Part shown: piece after piece, positions 24,750 to 35,538 of the stretch
Numbering within the stretch: position 1 is the stretch's first letter
Layout: each line of letters starts with the position of its first letter
Program-made: the position numbers and the translations under genes
Assembly: GCA_963701265.1 (NCBI GenBank)
Contig: OY969581.1
Span: forward strand, 434,001-498,000
Length of the DNA stretch: 64,000 nucleotides
From: VRUE01 sp963701265
Lineage (GTDB): Bacteria; Actinomycetota; Thermoleophilia; Solirubrobacterales; 70-9
Direction: 5' to 3'
The notes under the pieces: generated by a model
Told to the model about the DNA's origin: nothing
Database searches by the model: none
Seen by the model: only the letters and a program-made list of their open reading frames with translations

Positions 24750-25013
24750 ATCGTAGAAGTCGCGACACGAGAGCTGCGGAACAAAACCGCTGACCTGCTC
24801 AAGCGCGTCGAGGCGGGCGAGAGCATGGTGATCACAGTGCGTGGCAAGCCGGTTGCCGACCTTGTTCCACACCGGCCCGACGGTCCGCGCTGGCTCGGGC
24901 CTGACGAGGTGATGGAGATCGTCACCAAATACTCCGCCGATCCTGGTCTCCGCGACGATCTCAAGCGGCTCGGTGAAACCACTGATGAAGACAGCCTCAA
25001 CCAACTCTGGTGA
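24750..25013 (+). CDS. Phd/YefM-type antitoxin with no canonical start codon
   Basis: From 24753 the frame reads VEVATRELRNKTADLLKRVEAGE then VITVRGKPVADLVP, a complete Phd-type DNA-binding domain followed by an acidic tail. Between the upstream stop (24723) and the internal ATG at 24825 there is no ATG, GTG or TTG in frame. The best start by homology is the ATC at 24750. Starting at ATG 24825 would give 62 residues and delete most of the DNA-binding domain. A -10-like TACGAT at 24735 would place transcription start near 24748, hence a leaderless message. The stop overlaps the toxin GTG (GTGA). Confidence 0.65.
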   Translation: MVEVATRELRNKTADLLKRVEAGESMVITVRGKPVADLVPHRPDGPRWLGPDEVMEIVTKYSADPGLRDDLKRLGETTDEDSLNQLW

Positions 25014-25420
25014 GCGAGAAACGACCTCCTCGCGGTCTCCTCGACACGTCGATCCTCATTGCGTTGGAGGACGGCCGCCCCTTGCGGCGGGAGGCGCTTC
25101 CGTGGCAGAACGCGATCTCGGTCGTAACCCGAGCCGAGCTTCGGGTCGGCGTTTTGGCAGCGGTCGACATCGCAAGCCGGGATCGACGTATTGCGACGTA
25201 CGAGGCGTCGGGGCGTTTCACCGTCCTTCCTATTGATGAGCAGGTCGCTCGTGCCTGGTCTCAGATGCGCACCTACCTGGCGGCTTCCGGGCGCCGGATC
25301 GAGATAAACGACGTGTGGATTGCCGCGACGGCGGCTGCTTATGAGATGCCGGTCTTGACCCAGGACGGCGATTTCGACGCCCTCAATGGCGTCGCCGGCC
25401 TGACTGTGATCCCGGTCTAA
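25010..25420 (+). CDS. PIN-domain toxin (VapC family)
   Basis: The 136-residue protein has the PIN acidic set: Asp in GLLDTSILIA, Glu in VVTRAELRVGV, Asp in EINDVWIAATA and Asp in TQDGDFDAL. The start GTG 25010 overlaps the antitoxin stop. The pairing of a Phd-like antitoxin with VapC is common in actinobacteria. It appears intact, so the unusual start of its antitoxin matters for the balance. It ends 15 bases from the convergent purB. Confidence 0.87.
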   Translation: MSEKRPPRGLLDTSILIALEDGRPLRREALPWQNAISVVTRAELRVGVLAAVDIASRDRRIATYEASGRFTVLPIDEQVARAWSQMRTYLAASGRRIEINDVWIAATAAAYEMPVLTQDGDFDALNGVAGLTVIPV

Positions 25421-25435
25421 CCGGTCCGGCGACTC

Positions 25436-26722
25436 TCAGCCGCGCAGCGCTTCCAGCCGCTCGAAGACCTCGGGCAGGTGGGTGAGGTAGGCGCTGTAGT
25501 CGAAGACTGCGTCGAGGTCGAGGTCCGGTGCGGCTGGGCCGAGTAGCTCACGGAACTCGGTGCCGCTGTCCCAGGCTTGCTGGGCGTTCTCCTGGACGAT
25601 GCGGTAGGCCTCGTCGCGGGTGAGGCCCGACTCGACCAGGGCGGTGAGGGCGCGCTGGCTGAAGAGGGCGCCGTGGGTGAGGTTGAGGTTCTCGCGCATG
25701 CGGTCCGTGCGGATCGTCATCCCGCTGGCGACCTTGGTCGCCAGGTCCTGCATGTAGTCGAGCCCGATCGTTGAGTCGGGCAGGATCACCCGCTCGGCGC
25801 CGGAGTGCGAGATGTCGCGCTCGTGCCAGAGCGCCACGTTCTCGAGGCCGGTCTGGGCGTAGCCGCGCAGGACGCGAGCCAGCCCGGTGATCCGCTCGGT
25901 GCGGATCGGGTTGCGCTTGTGCGGCATCGCCGAGGAGCCCTTCTGCTTGCCGGAGGCAAACGGCTCCTCGACCTCGCGCACCTCCGTGCGCTGCAGGTTG
26001 CGGACCTCGGTGGCGAAGCGCTCGAGCCCGGCGCCGGCGATCGCCGTGGCGGAGGTGAGCACGGCGTGGCGGTCACGCGGAATCACCTGCGTCGCTACGT
26101 CCTCGCGCTGCAGACCGAGCCGCTCCATCACCCGCGCCTCGACCGCCGGCGGCACCGAGGCGTAGGTGCCGACCGCGCCGGAGAGCTTGCCGACGGCGAG
26201 CTGGGCGAAGGCGTCGCCCAGTCGGTCGAGGTTGCGGTCGGCCTCGAAGGCAAATCCGGCAAGGCGCAGGCCGAAGGTGGTCGGCTCGGCGTGGACGCCA
26301 TGGGTGCGGCCGACGCAGAGCGTGTCGCGGTGCTCCAGCGCGCGCTCGATCAGGGCGTCGCGGTAGGCGCGGGCTCCCGCCAGCACCACCTCGCCGGCCT
26401 CGCGCAGCTGTAGGGCAAGGGCCGTGTCGAGCACGTCGGAGGAGGTGAGGCCGTAGTGGATCCAGCGCCCGTGCTCACCGACCGAGGCGGCGACGACGTC
26501 GACGAAGGCGGCGACGTCGTGGTCGGTGATCTTCTCCCGCTCGTTGACCGCCTCGACCGTGAAAGCCGCGTTCGCCCGCGCCGCCTCGGCTGCCTCGCGC
26601 GGCACCGCACCCTGCTCGGCCCAGGCCTCCGTCGCCGCCAGCTCGACCTCGAGCCAGCACTCGAACTTGCGCTGCGGCGCCCAGACGGCGCCGATCTCGG
26701 GGCGCGTGTAGCGGGGGATCAC
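25436..26722 (-). CDS. purB: adenylosuccinate lyase
   Basis: This 428-residue fumarase-superfamily enzyme splits SAICAR to AICAR and adenylosuccinate to AMP. The signature loop SSAMPHKRNP is intact, and TSSDVLDTALALQ and GRTHGVHAEPTT carry the other catalytic regions. The first residues MIPRYTRPEIGAVW are typical. It overlaps the purE stop by four bases (ATGA) and is the last gene of GYD-purD-purE-purB. Confidence 0.97.
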   Translation of the reverse strand: MIPRYTRPEIGAVWAPQRKFECWLEVELAATEAWAEQGAVPREAAEAARANAAFTVEAVNEREKITDHDVAAFVDVVAASVGEHGRWIHYGLTSSDVLDTALALQLREAGEVVLAGARAYRDALIERALEHRDTLCVGRTHGVHAEPTTFGLRLAGFAFEADRNLDRLGDAFAQLAVGKLSGAVGTYASVPPAVEARVMERLGLQREDVATQVIPRDRHAVLTSATAIAGAGLERFATEVRNLQRTEVREVEEPFASGKQKGSSAMPHKRNPIRTERITGLARVLRGYAQTGLENVALWHERDISHSGAERVILPDSTIGLDYMQDLATKVASGMTIRTDRMRENLNLTHGALFSQRALTALVESGLTRDEAYRIVQENAQQAWDSGTEFRELLGPAAPDLDLDAVFDYSAYLTHLPEVFERLEALRG

Positions 26723-27231
26723 GCGTTGATTATCCGGGCGGCGAGGATGCCGGCGTTCTTCGCGCCGTCGATCGCCACGCAGGCAACCGGGATCCCCGGC
26801 GGCATCTGCACCGCCGAGAGCAGCGCGTCGAGCCCGCCAAGGCTCTTGCCAAGAATCGGCACCCCGACCACCGGCAGGTCGCTATGGGCGGCGGCGACGC
26901 CAGGCAGGGCGGCGGACATGCCGGCGCCGGCGATGATCACCTTCAGCCCCCGCATCCGCGCGTTGGTGCAGTACTCGCGCACCAGCTCGGGATCGCGGTG
27001 GGCGCTCATCACCCGCACCTCGTAGCGAATGCCCGCCTCGTGCAGGGCCTTGCCGGCCGGCTGCATCTTCGGCTTGTCGTTCTTCGAGCCCATGATGATC
27101 CCGACCAGGGGCTCATCGACGTCAATTTCCTCGAAGGCCTCCTCGACCGCTGGCATTGCCACGGCCTCGCCGACCTGCGGCTCGTTTGCTTCTCCTCCGG
27201 TGGGCTGCGGCCCCTCTGAGATCTCGCTCAT
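26719..27231 (-). CDS. purE: PurE, 5-(carboxyamino)imidazole ribonucleotide mutase or AIR carboxylase
   Basis: The PurE fold covers residues about 43-170 of 170, after an acidic, Pro- and Gly-rich N-terminal extension of about 40 residues. GIIMGSKND binds the substrate phosphate, and VMSAHRDPE keeps the catalytic His. The loop that reads GAGGAAHLPG in E. coli reads GAGMSAALPG here, losing the second His. No purK is present in the window. Whether it uses N5-CAIR or CO2 directly is therefore open. It lies between purD (21 bases) and purB (overlap). Confidence 0.92.
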   Translation of the reverse strand: MSEISEGPQPTGGEANEPQVGEAVAMPAVEEAFEEIDVDEPLVGIIMGSKNDKPKMQPAGKALHEAGIRYEVRVMSAHRDPELVREYCTNARMRGLKVIIAGAGMSAALPGVAAAHSDLPVVGVPILGKSLGGLDALLSAVQMPPGIPVACVAIDGAKNAGILAARIINA

Positions 27232-27252
27232 CTGGTCCTCTCTCGTGACTGG

Positions 27253-28527
27253 CTAACTGGCAACGCGGTCCACCGCTCGCGCGGCGATGTCGGATCGCAT
27301 CTGCATTCCCGCGAACTCGACCCGACCCGCGGCATCGTATGCACGATCGCGGGCCTCGGCCGGCGTCGCTCCCAATGCCGTCAGGTTGAGTACCCGGCCG
27401 CCAGCGGTGACTACCTCGCCACCGCGCTCGGCAGTGCCGGCGTGAGTGATTTCGGCCAGCTCGGCCGCGGCCTCGAGACCGCTGATCGCATCGCCCTTCG
27501 AAGATGACTGCGGATACCCAGCCGAAGCCAGGACCAGGGTCACCGCCCAGTCGGCGACGAACTCCGCCTCGGCGCCGGCGAGGCCGCCAGGCTTGCGCGC
27601 GGCGAGGCAGAGGTCGACCAGGTCGGAGCGCAGCCGCGGCAGCACGGCCTGCGTCTCGGGGTCGCCGAAGCGGGTGTTGAACTCGAGCACCTTTGGCCCC
27701 TCGGGGCCGATCATCAGGCCTGCGTAGAGGACGCCGTGGAAAGGCCGCCCGCGGCGCGCCATCGCGGCGACGATCGGCCGGTGCACCGCATCGACGATCT
27801 CCTCGACCTCGGTGGCGCCAAAGCCGGGTACCGGCGAGTAGCTGCCCATGCCGCCGGTGTTCGGCCCCTCGTCGCCGTCAAAGATCCGCTTGTAGTCCTG
27901 GGCCGGCGCCAGCGCCACCACGTTCTCGCCGTCGCAGAGCGCCAGCAGTGAGAGCTCCTCGCCCTCGAGGAACTCCTCGAGGACGACAGTCGTCTCGCCG
28001 AAGCGCCGCTCGGTGAAGAAGACGTCGATCGCCTCCCGTGCCTCGTCCTCGGAGGCGCAGATGATCACGCCCTTGCCGGCCGCCAGGCCATCGGCCTTGA
28101 GTACCGCTGGGTAAGACGCGCGGGCGATCTCCTCGAGTGCCTGCTCGCGGCTGCGCAACAGCACATGCGCCGCGGTCGGCACCCCCGCCTCGCTCATCAG
28201 CTCCTTGGCGAAGGCCTTCGAGCCCTCCAGCTCCGCCGCCGCCGCGCTCGGCCCGAACGCGGGCACGCCGGCGTCCTCGAGCGCGTCGACGACTCCGGCG
28301 ACCAGCGCCGCCTCCGGCCCGACCACGACCAGGTCGACGCTGCGCCCGCGCGCCGCGGCGACGATCGCCTCGACGTCATCGGCAGCGATCTGCGGCAGGC
28401 ACTCGGCGTCGGCCGCAATCCCCGCGTTGCCCGGCGCGCAGAGCAGCTCGGGGGCGTGAGCTGAGCGAGCCAGCGCCCGCACGATCGCGTGCTCGCGCCC
28501 GCCACCACCAACGACGAGGACCTTCAA
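27253..28527 (-). CDS. purD: phosphoribosylamine-glycine ligase
   Basis: The 424-residue ATP-grasp enzyme makes GAR. It begins MKVLVVGGGGREHAI, with KADGLAAGKGVIIC as the ATP-grasp lysine segment and GFATGDPETQ-like FNTRFGDPETQAVLPRL in the Mg-binding region. Length is standard. It starts 14 bases after the GYD-protein stop and precedes purE by 21 bases, so co-transcription is likely. Confidence 0.97.
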   Translation of the reverse strand: MKVLVVGGGGREHAIVRALARSAHAPELLCAPGNAGIAADAECLPQIAADDVEAIVAAARGRSVDLVVVGPEAALVAGVVDALEDAGVPAFGPSAAAAELEGSKAFAKELMSEAGVPTAAHVLLRSREQALEEIARASYPAVLKADGLAAGKGVIICASEDEAREAIDVFFTERRFGETTVVLEEFLEGEELSLLALCDGENVVALAPAQDYKRIFDGDEGPNTGGMGSYSPVPGFGATEVEEIVDAVHRPIVAAMARRGRPFHGVLYAGLMIGPEGPKVLEFNTRFGDPETQAVLPRLRSDLVDLCLAARKPGGLAGAEAEFVADWAVTLVLASAGYPQSSSKGDAISGLEAAAELAEITHAGTAERGGEVVTAGGRVLNLTALGATPAEARDRAYDAAGRVEFAGMQMRSDIAARAVDRVAS

Positions 28528-28541
28528 GCTCCGCTCCGCCC

Positions 28542-28823
28542 CTAGAGCGAGTCGGAGAGATCGCCGGCGGACATCGCGGCGAGCGTCTGACTGGTCATCG
28601 TCCCGCGCGAGCCAAGCTCAACCGAGACCTTGGCCATCACCTTCTCATCGGGCGCCTCGACGATCGTCACGAAGTCGTACTGCCCCAGCGTCGCGTACTG
28701 GGCAACCACCTTCGCCCCAATCTGCTCGACCTCTTTGTTCACCTCGGCCACCCTGCCGGGGTTGTTCTTCAGCGTCCGCACACCCTCGGCGGTCAGGTTG
28801 GTCAGCATCACGTAAGTAGGCAT
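28542..28823 (-). CDS. GYD-domain protein
   Basis: The 93-residue protein contains the GYD-family core: MPTYVMLTNLTAEG, then GAKVVAQYATLGQYDFVTIVEAPDE with the hallmark GQYDFV, then a Gly/Thr-rich turn. The fold is ferredoxin-like and of unknown biochemical role. It is the first gene of the purD-purE-purB unit with 14 bases to purD, so a link to that unit is possible but unproven. Confidence 0.88.
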   Translation of the reverse strand: MPTYVMLTNLTAEGVRTLKNNPGRVAEVNKEVEQIGAKVVAQYATLGQYDFVTIVEAPDEKVMAKVSVELGSRGTMTSQTLAAMSAGDLSDSL

Positions 28824-28885
28824 CGCACTCTCCTCTCGGGGACTGGGCTTCGACCCTACGTTACGCGATCAGACGAGCGGATCGA

Positions 28886-29012
28886 GTAGGGGTCGGCGGG
28901 TGTCCCTCCCGCAAGCGGCGTCCTCTTTTTCGCCCCAAAGCATCCTCGGACGGCGACCACCCATTCGGGCGAAAAACCCAGCGCCGCGGGAGGACACCCG
29001 CCGACCCCTGCC
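28886..29012. terminator. large nested hairpin between the muralytic-type gene and the GYD gene
   Basis: An outer 17-bp perfect stem (28889-28905 with 28992-29008) is extended by further pairing. It encloses an inner 10-bp stem (28926-28935 with 28967-28976) formed by a T-run plus CGCCC against GGGCG plus an A-run. The structure directly follows the stop of the gene ending at 29013 on the minus strand. It fits a strong intrinsic terminator that may work in both directions. Confidence 0.75.
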
Positions 29013-30596
29013 CTACCCGTCGAAGCCAGCGTGAACGTGATCGCAGTGATCCGGCAGGGCAAATGCCGGCCCCGGCCCATCGACGTCGAAGCAGTAGATG
29101 AGCTCGGTCGGGTGCAGGGGGGCGGGCGTGTAGGCGAGGGTGCGGGCCAGCTCGGCGCAGGGCGCGTTGACCGCGGTGTCGGTGCAGGAAACGCCGTCGA
29201 CCGCGGCGATGTCCATCGCCCGGCCCATGAAGTGGTTGGAGACGTAGCCGCTGGTCGTGTACTCGGAGTGGTCGGAGCGCAGGGCGGAGAGCGTCAGCTG
29301 GTGCTGCTGTGTGATCGTCCCGATCAGCGCGACGATGCGGGGATCGAGGGTGCCGGAGGTGATGTCCTGCAGCTCGAGGTCGTTGGAGAGGGTCAGGTTG
29401 TCCCAGTTGATCGGCACCCCGACCGTGCCCGGCAGCGAGATCGACCAGTCGACCGCGGTAGCGTGGCACTTGCCCTGCAGCTGTTCGGCGTCGGCGAGCA
29501 CGGCCTGCACGTACCACTGCGCCTGGTTGTGGGTGAAGATGCCGGCGCGAAGGCCGCCCCGAGACCAGATCAGGCGGGCCAGCGTGGCCGCCGAGTCGGC
29601 CGGGTCGCCACGGTGGATGTGGCCGTCTTCGTCACCGTCGATCGCGTACTGCTTCCACTCGCTGGGTTCGAGCCCGAGCGGGCCGCGCTGGCGCATCTGC
29701 GCGTTGCCCATGCCGCGGCCGAAGTTCGACTCCAGTCGCGCTACTGCGGCGAGCGCCCAGACGCCGCGCTGGCCGAGTTCGTAGCGCCCCGCCGCGTCCT
29801 CGAAGGCTTCCATGTACTCGGTGGGGATTTCGTCGCTCCAGGCCGGCGCCGGCTCGCAGCTGAAGTCCTGCAGCTGTGGGGTGAGGGCGAAGCCACCGCT
29901 GACGCCGCCGCCGAGGGCGCCGTAACAGGAGGCATTGGCGAGGACGTCGGCGACGTACCAGTCGGCGTGGTTGTAGGCGAAGATCGCGTTGTAGGTATCG
30001 GTCGGCATGCCGGCGGCACTGAGGTAGCTCGCCGCGGCGAAGATCGCGTCTTCGGGGTTGTAGGGGTCGCGCACCCCGTCGCCGTTGGCGTCGACGCCAT
30101 AGCTTTCCCAGGTCGAGGGCATGAACTGCATCCAGCCCACCGCGCCGGCCGAGGACGGCCCCATGTTGGTGCCGAAAGCGCTCTCGATGCCGTTGATCGA
30201 GGCCAGGATCGAGGCACCCTGCGGGCCGAGGCCGTAGGTGGCGGCAGCGCGGTTGTAGATCGGGATCAGCACCGGTGGCACGCCCGAGGTGGCGCAGCTC
30301 GAGCTCGGGATCACCGGCACTTCAAAGATTTCAGCAGGAGTGGGTGTGGGGACCGTGCCGCCGTCGGGCTCTGCGGCCGGCGTCGTCTCGGTCGTTTCCT
30401 GTTCCTCTTCAATTGGAGTTTCGACCGAGGTCCCACCGCTGGGCGCCGGTGTGGCCGGGGGAGCAGCAAGCGTTTCGTTTTGCCCGAGCACCGGCGCGAT
30501 CGTTTCCGCCGGCACCGGTTCGGCGGCGCTCGCGTTCGAGGCGCTCAGCGCCGCGCCAACCGCCGCGACGGCGAGGGTGTTGCGTAGCCGACCCAT
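29013..30596 (-). CDS. secreted lytic-transglycosylase-like protein with M15-like C-terminal domain
   Basis: The product is about 527 residues. ATG 30596 overlaps the upstream stop (TGATG) and gives a clean signal peptide ending near NASA-A. A Pro/Thr/Glu-rich linker follows to about residue 90. Two transglycosylase-like modules follow: ESAFGTNMGPSSAGAVGWMQFMPSTW with an EF-like DANGDGVRDPYNP, then a diverged second module around ESNFGRGMGN. The C-terminal region has SNHFMGRAMDI and DHVH, which match the zinc-ligand pattern SxHxxGxAxD...HxH of M15 carboxypeptidases. It should cut peptidoglycan outside the membrane. The domain combination is my reading; specificity is untested. Confidence 0.82.
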   Translation of the reverse strand: MGRLRNTLAVAAVGAALSASNASAAEPVPAETIAPVLGQNETLAAPPATPAPSGGTSVETPIEEEQETTETTPAAEPDGGTVPTPTPAEIFEVPVIPSSSCATSGVPPVLIPIYNRAAATYGLGPQGASILASINGIESAFGTNMGPSSAGAVGWMQFMPSTWESYGVDANGDGVRDPYNPEDAIFAAASYLSAAGMPTDTYNAIFAYNHADWYVADVLANASCYGALGGGVSGGFALTPQLQDFSCEPAPAWSDEIPTEYMEAFEDAAGRYELGQRGVWALAAVARLESNFGRGMGNAQMRQRGPLGLEPSEWKQYAIDGDEDGHIHRGDPADSAATLARLIWSRGGLRAGIFTHNQAQWYVQAVLADAEQLQGKCHATAVDWSISLPGTVGVPINWDNLTLSNDLELQDITSGTLDPRIVALIGTITQQHQLTLSALRSDHSEYTTSGYVSNHFMGRAMDIAAVDGVSCTDTAVNAPCAELARTLAYTPAPLHPTELIYCFDVDGPGPAFALPDHCDHVHAGFDG

Positions 30597-31492
30597 CAGC
30601 CGCGTATGTCCGTCACGCGCCACTCGCTGGTTTTCGGATCAAGCTGCATATCGAGTCGCAGCTCGCTGGTGACGCCGACGCGCAGCAGCGAGACGCTGAG
30701 CGAGTAGGTATCTCCCTTTTGAGGCCCGCCGACGACGTTGAGCACCTTCGCCTTTGGCACCTCGACGCCTGCTGGCAGTCGCGGTGGGCGCTGCAAGAGT
30801 TTGCGAGTCAGCTGCGGGGTAGCGGTTTCGTTGAAGGTGGTGCGGACCTCGGGCATCCTGCGGCCGGTCTCGTAGAGGACGAAGGCGCTGGAGAACTGAC
30901 GGGCGACTTTGCTCGCCGCCGGCCCGGCGGGCTTGGCTGCCTCGGTAGTGCTGCCGTTGGTCGAGTTCGCGGACTTGGCTACTTCGGCGGTCGAGCCACT
31001 GCTCGTGGCGCTGTCGGAGCTGGCGACTTCGCCGGCGCTCTTCGAGACGCCGGTCTCCGGCTCGGCGGCGAAGTCGGGCTTTGCCCCCTGCAGCACGGGC
31101 GCGGCCGCAGCCGGCGCCGGTGATGGGGCCTGGCGCACGATCGGTGCCGGTGCTGGAGCAGCCGCCTGTTGCACCGAAGAAGTCCCGCCACCGCCGCTCC
31201 CGGAAGCCCAGACAAGGCCGAGCACTCCGGCGCCAGCGGCGAGCAGGACGAGGGCGACGACGCCGAGCATGCGCACCGGGGCGCTCCAATTCCCGGTTCG
31301 CTCCTCCAGCGGCCAGACGAAGCCGCGCTCGATCGCCCAGATGATTCGCTCAAACGGCCACTTGATCGCCTCGGCGAGGCGGCGCACAACGTCGGCGCCG
31401 CCCCAGACCACGCGCTCCTCTACCGCGAAAGCGGCATTGGCGATTGACGAGCGGAATGGGGCGGGGGTATCGATGCGACGGCGTCCGAGCAT
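30596..31492 (-). CDS. single-pass membrane protein with Ala/Pro/Ser-rich linker, unknown function
   Basis: The 298-residue protein has a cytoplasmic N-terminal region of about 70 residues with amphipathic helices, one transmembrane segment near 76-96 (MLGVVALVLLAAGAGVLGLVWA), and a long low-complexity linker to about 190. A folded C-terminal domain of about 100 residues (QFSSAFVLYETGRRM to WRVTDIRG) is predicted to lie outside the membrane and could be NTF2-like. It overlaps the start of the muralytic-type gene. Co-translation suggests a joint cell-envelope role, possibly positioning that enzyme. The family is not recognised. Confidence 0.75.
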   Translation of the reverse strand: MLGRRRIDTPAPFRSSIANAAFAVEERVVWGGADVVRRLAEAIKWPFERIIWAIERGFVWPLEERTGNWSAPVRMLGVVALVLLAAGAGVLGLVWASGSGGGGTSSVQQAAAPAPAPIVRQAPSPAPAAAAPVLQGAKPDFAAEPETGVSKSAGEVASSDSATSSGSTAEVAKSANSTNGSTTEAAKPAGPAASKVARQFSSAFVLYETGRRMPEVRTTFNETATPQLTRKLLQRPPRLPAGVEVPKAKVLNVVGGPQKGDTYSLSVSLLRVGVTSELRLDMQLDPKTSEWRVTDIRG

Positions 31493-31557
31493 GAAATTGA
31501 CAGGTTGAGAGCTTATTTCGGATTCTCAACCCTTTCCCTTAACACCAAGTAATGGGA

Positions 31558-34111
<2,554 letters not shown>

Positions 34112-34125
<14 letters not shown>

Positions 34126-34417
34126 CGGCCTCTCCTTCCACTTCTCGGAGCCTGTGTTCCAGGGCCAAGACCCTCTCCACTCCGGCGAGGTTCAGGCCTT
34201 CGGCGGTCAGTTGCTGGATTCGCCGCAGGCGCTCCACGTCCCGTTGGGAGTAGAGCCTGGTGTTCTTCGGCGAGCGCTTCGGCTGGATCAGGCCGCGCGC
34301 CTCGTAGATCCGCAGCGTCTGCGGGTGCATGTGGGCGAGCTCGGCGGCGACCGAGATCATGAAGACGCCTTGATCGGAGTCGATCGAGACTTCAATCCGT
34401 TCGCGGCGCACGCTCAT
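34112..34417 (-). CDS. hspR: heat-shock repressor HspR (MerR family)
   Basis: The 101-residue protein has a MerR-type winged helix: FMISVAAELAHMHPQTLRIYEARGLIQPKRSPKNTRLYSQRDVERLRRIQ. A short leucine-rich dimer helix follows. In actinobacteria HspR binds HAIR sites and DnaK acts as co-repressor. It overlaps dnaJ (ATGA) and clpB. I searched by eye upstream of dnaK for the HAIR pattern CTTGAGT-N7-ACTCAAG and did not find a clear copy, so the operator may be diverged. Confidence 0.93.
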
Positions 34418-35535
34418 TGACTCGCCGCCCTCCGCAGTAGATCGGCCCGCGGGTCGGCGCCGTTGAAAGCCTCGGCGAGCTTCTCGGCGGCCTCTTCTTG
34501 CTCCTTGTTCAGCTTCTCCGGCATCTCGATCTCGAGCCGGTAGCGAACGTCGCCCTTGCCGCGGCCCTTCGGCTTCGGCGCGCCCTCACCGCGCAGCCGT
34601 TGGATCGAGCCGTGCTTGGTTCCCGGCTTGACCTTGATCTTCTTCGTGCCGGTCAGCGTCGGCACCTCGATCGTCGCCCCGCGCAGCGCCTCGGCGATCG
34701 TGATCGGCACCGTCACCTCGAGGTTGCCGCCATCGAGTCGCTTGAAGACCGGTGAGGCGGCGACGCGGGTGACGACGAAGAGGTCACCGGGCGGACCGCC
34801 GCGCTGCCCGGCCTCGCCCTTGCCGGCGAGGCGGATCCGGGCACCGTTCTTGACCCCGGCCGGGATGTTGACCTTGTAGCGCTTGGTCTGTTTGGTCAGG
34901 CCCGAGCCGGCGCAGGTGGGGCAGGGGTCCTCGATCACCTGGCCGGCGCCGCCGCACTGCGGGCAGGGGCGACTGATCGAGAAGATCCCCTGGCTCTGCG
35001 CGTCGATGCCGCTGCCCTCGCAGCGGGGACAGGTAACCGGGGCAGTCCCGGGTTTGGCGCCGCTGCCGTGGCAGGTCGGGCAGCGTTCGGCCTTCGGCAC
35101 GGTGACGTTGACCTGGGCCCCGTTGACCGCCTGGTCGAAGCTGAGGCTGATCTCGGTTTCGAGGTCGCGCCCGCGCACCTGCTGCGGTTGTGCCCGCCTG
35201 TTGCCGCCGCGGCCCCCGAAGAGATTGAAGATGTCGCCGACGTCGAAGCCACCGGCCTGACCGGGACCGCCGGGACCGAACGGCCCGGCCCCACCGGGGC
35301 CGCCACCGCCGAAGCCGCCGAACATGCCGCCGCCCGCGTCGTATTGCTCGCGCTTCTCGGGATCGGAGAGGGTGTCGTAAGCGCCCTGGATCTCCTTGAA
35401 GCGCTCCTCCGCCTTGGGATCGTCCGGGTTGCGGTCAGGGTGGTACTGGCGCGCCAGTTTGCGGTGCGCCTTCTTGATCTCCTCCTCGGAGGCCCCTTTC
35501 GGGACCCCGAGCACCTTGTAGAGATCCTCAGCCAC
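34414..35535 (-). CDS. dnaJ: chaperone protein DnaJ
   Basis: This 373-residue type I J-protein has the J-domain at 1-70 with HPD in RQYHPDRNP, a Gly/Phe-rich linker (about 75-115), four zinc-finger repeats CPTCHGSG, CPRCEGSG, CPQCGGAG and CPTCAGSG, and the C-terminal substrate-binding beta domains. It delivers clients to DnaK and stimulates its ATPase. It starts three bases after the grpE stop region and overlaps hspR. Confidence 0.97.
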   Translation of the reverse strand: MAEDLYKVLGVPKGASEEEIKKAHRKLARQYHPDRNPDDPKAEERFKEIQGAYDTLSDPEKREQYDAGGGMFGGFGGGGPGGAGPFGPGGPGQAGGFDVGDIFNLFGGRGGNRRAQPQQVRGRDLETEISLSFDQAVNGAQVNVTVPKAERCPTCHGSGAKPGTAPVTCPRCEGSGIDAQSQGIFSISRPCPQCGGAGQVIEDPCPTCAGSGLTKQTKRYKVNIPAGVKNGARIRLAGKGEAGQRGGPPGDLFVVTRVAASPVFKRLDGGNLEVTVPITIAEALRGATIEVPTLTGTKKIKVKPGTKHGSIQRLRGEGAPKPKGRGKGDVRYRLEIEMPEKLNKEQEEAAEKLAEAFNGADPRADLLRRAASQ

Positions 35536-35538
35536 TCG

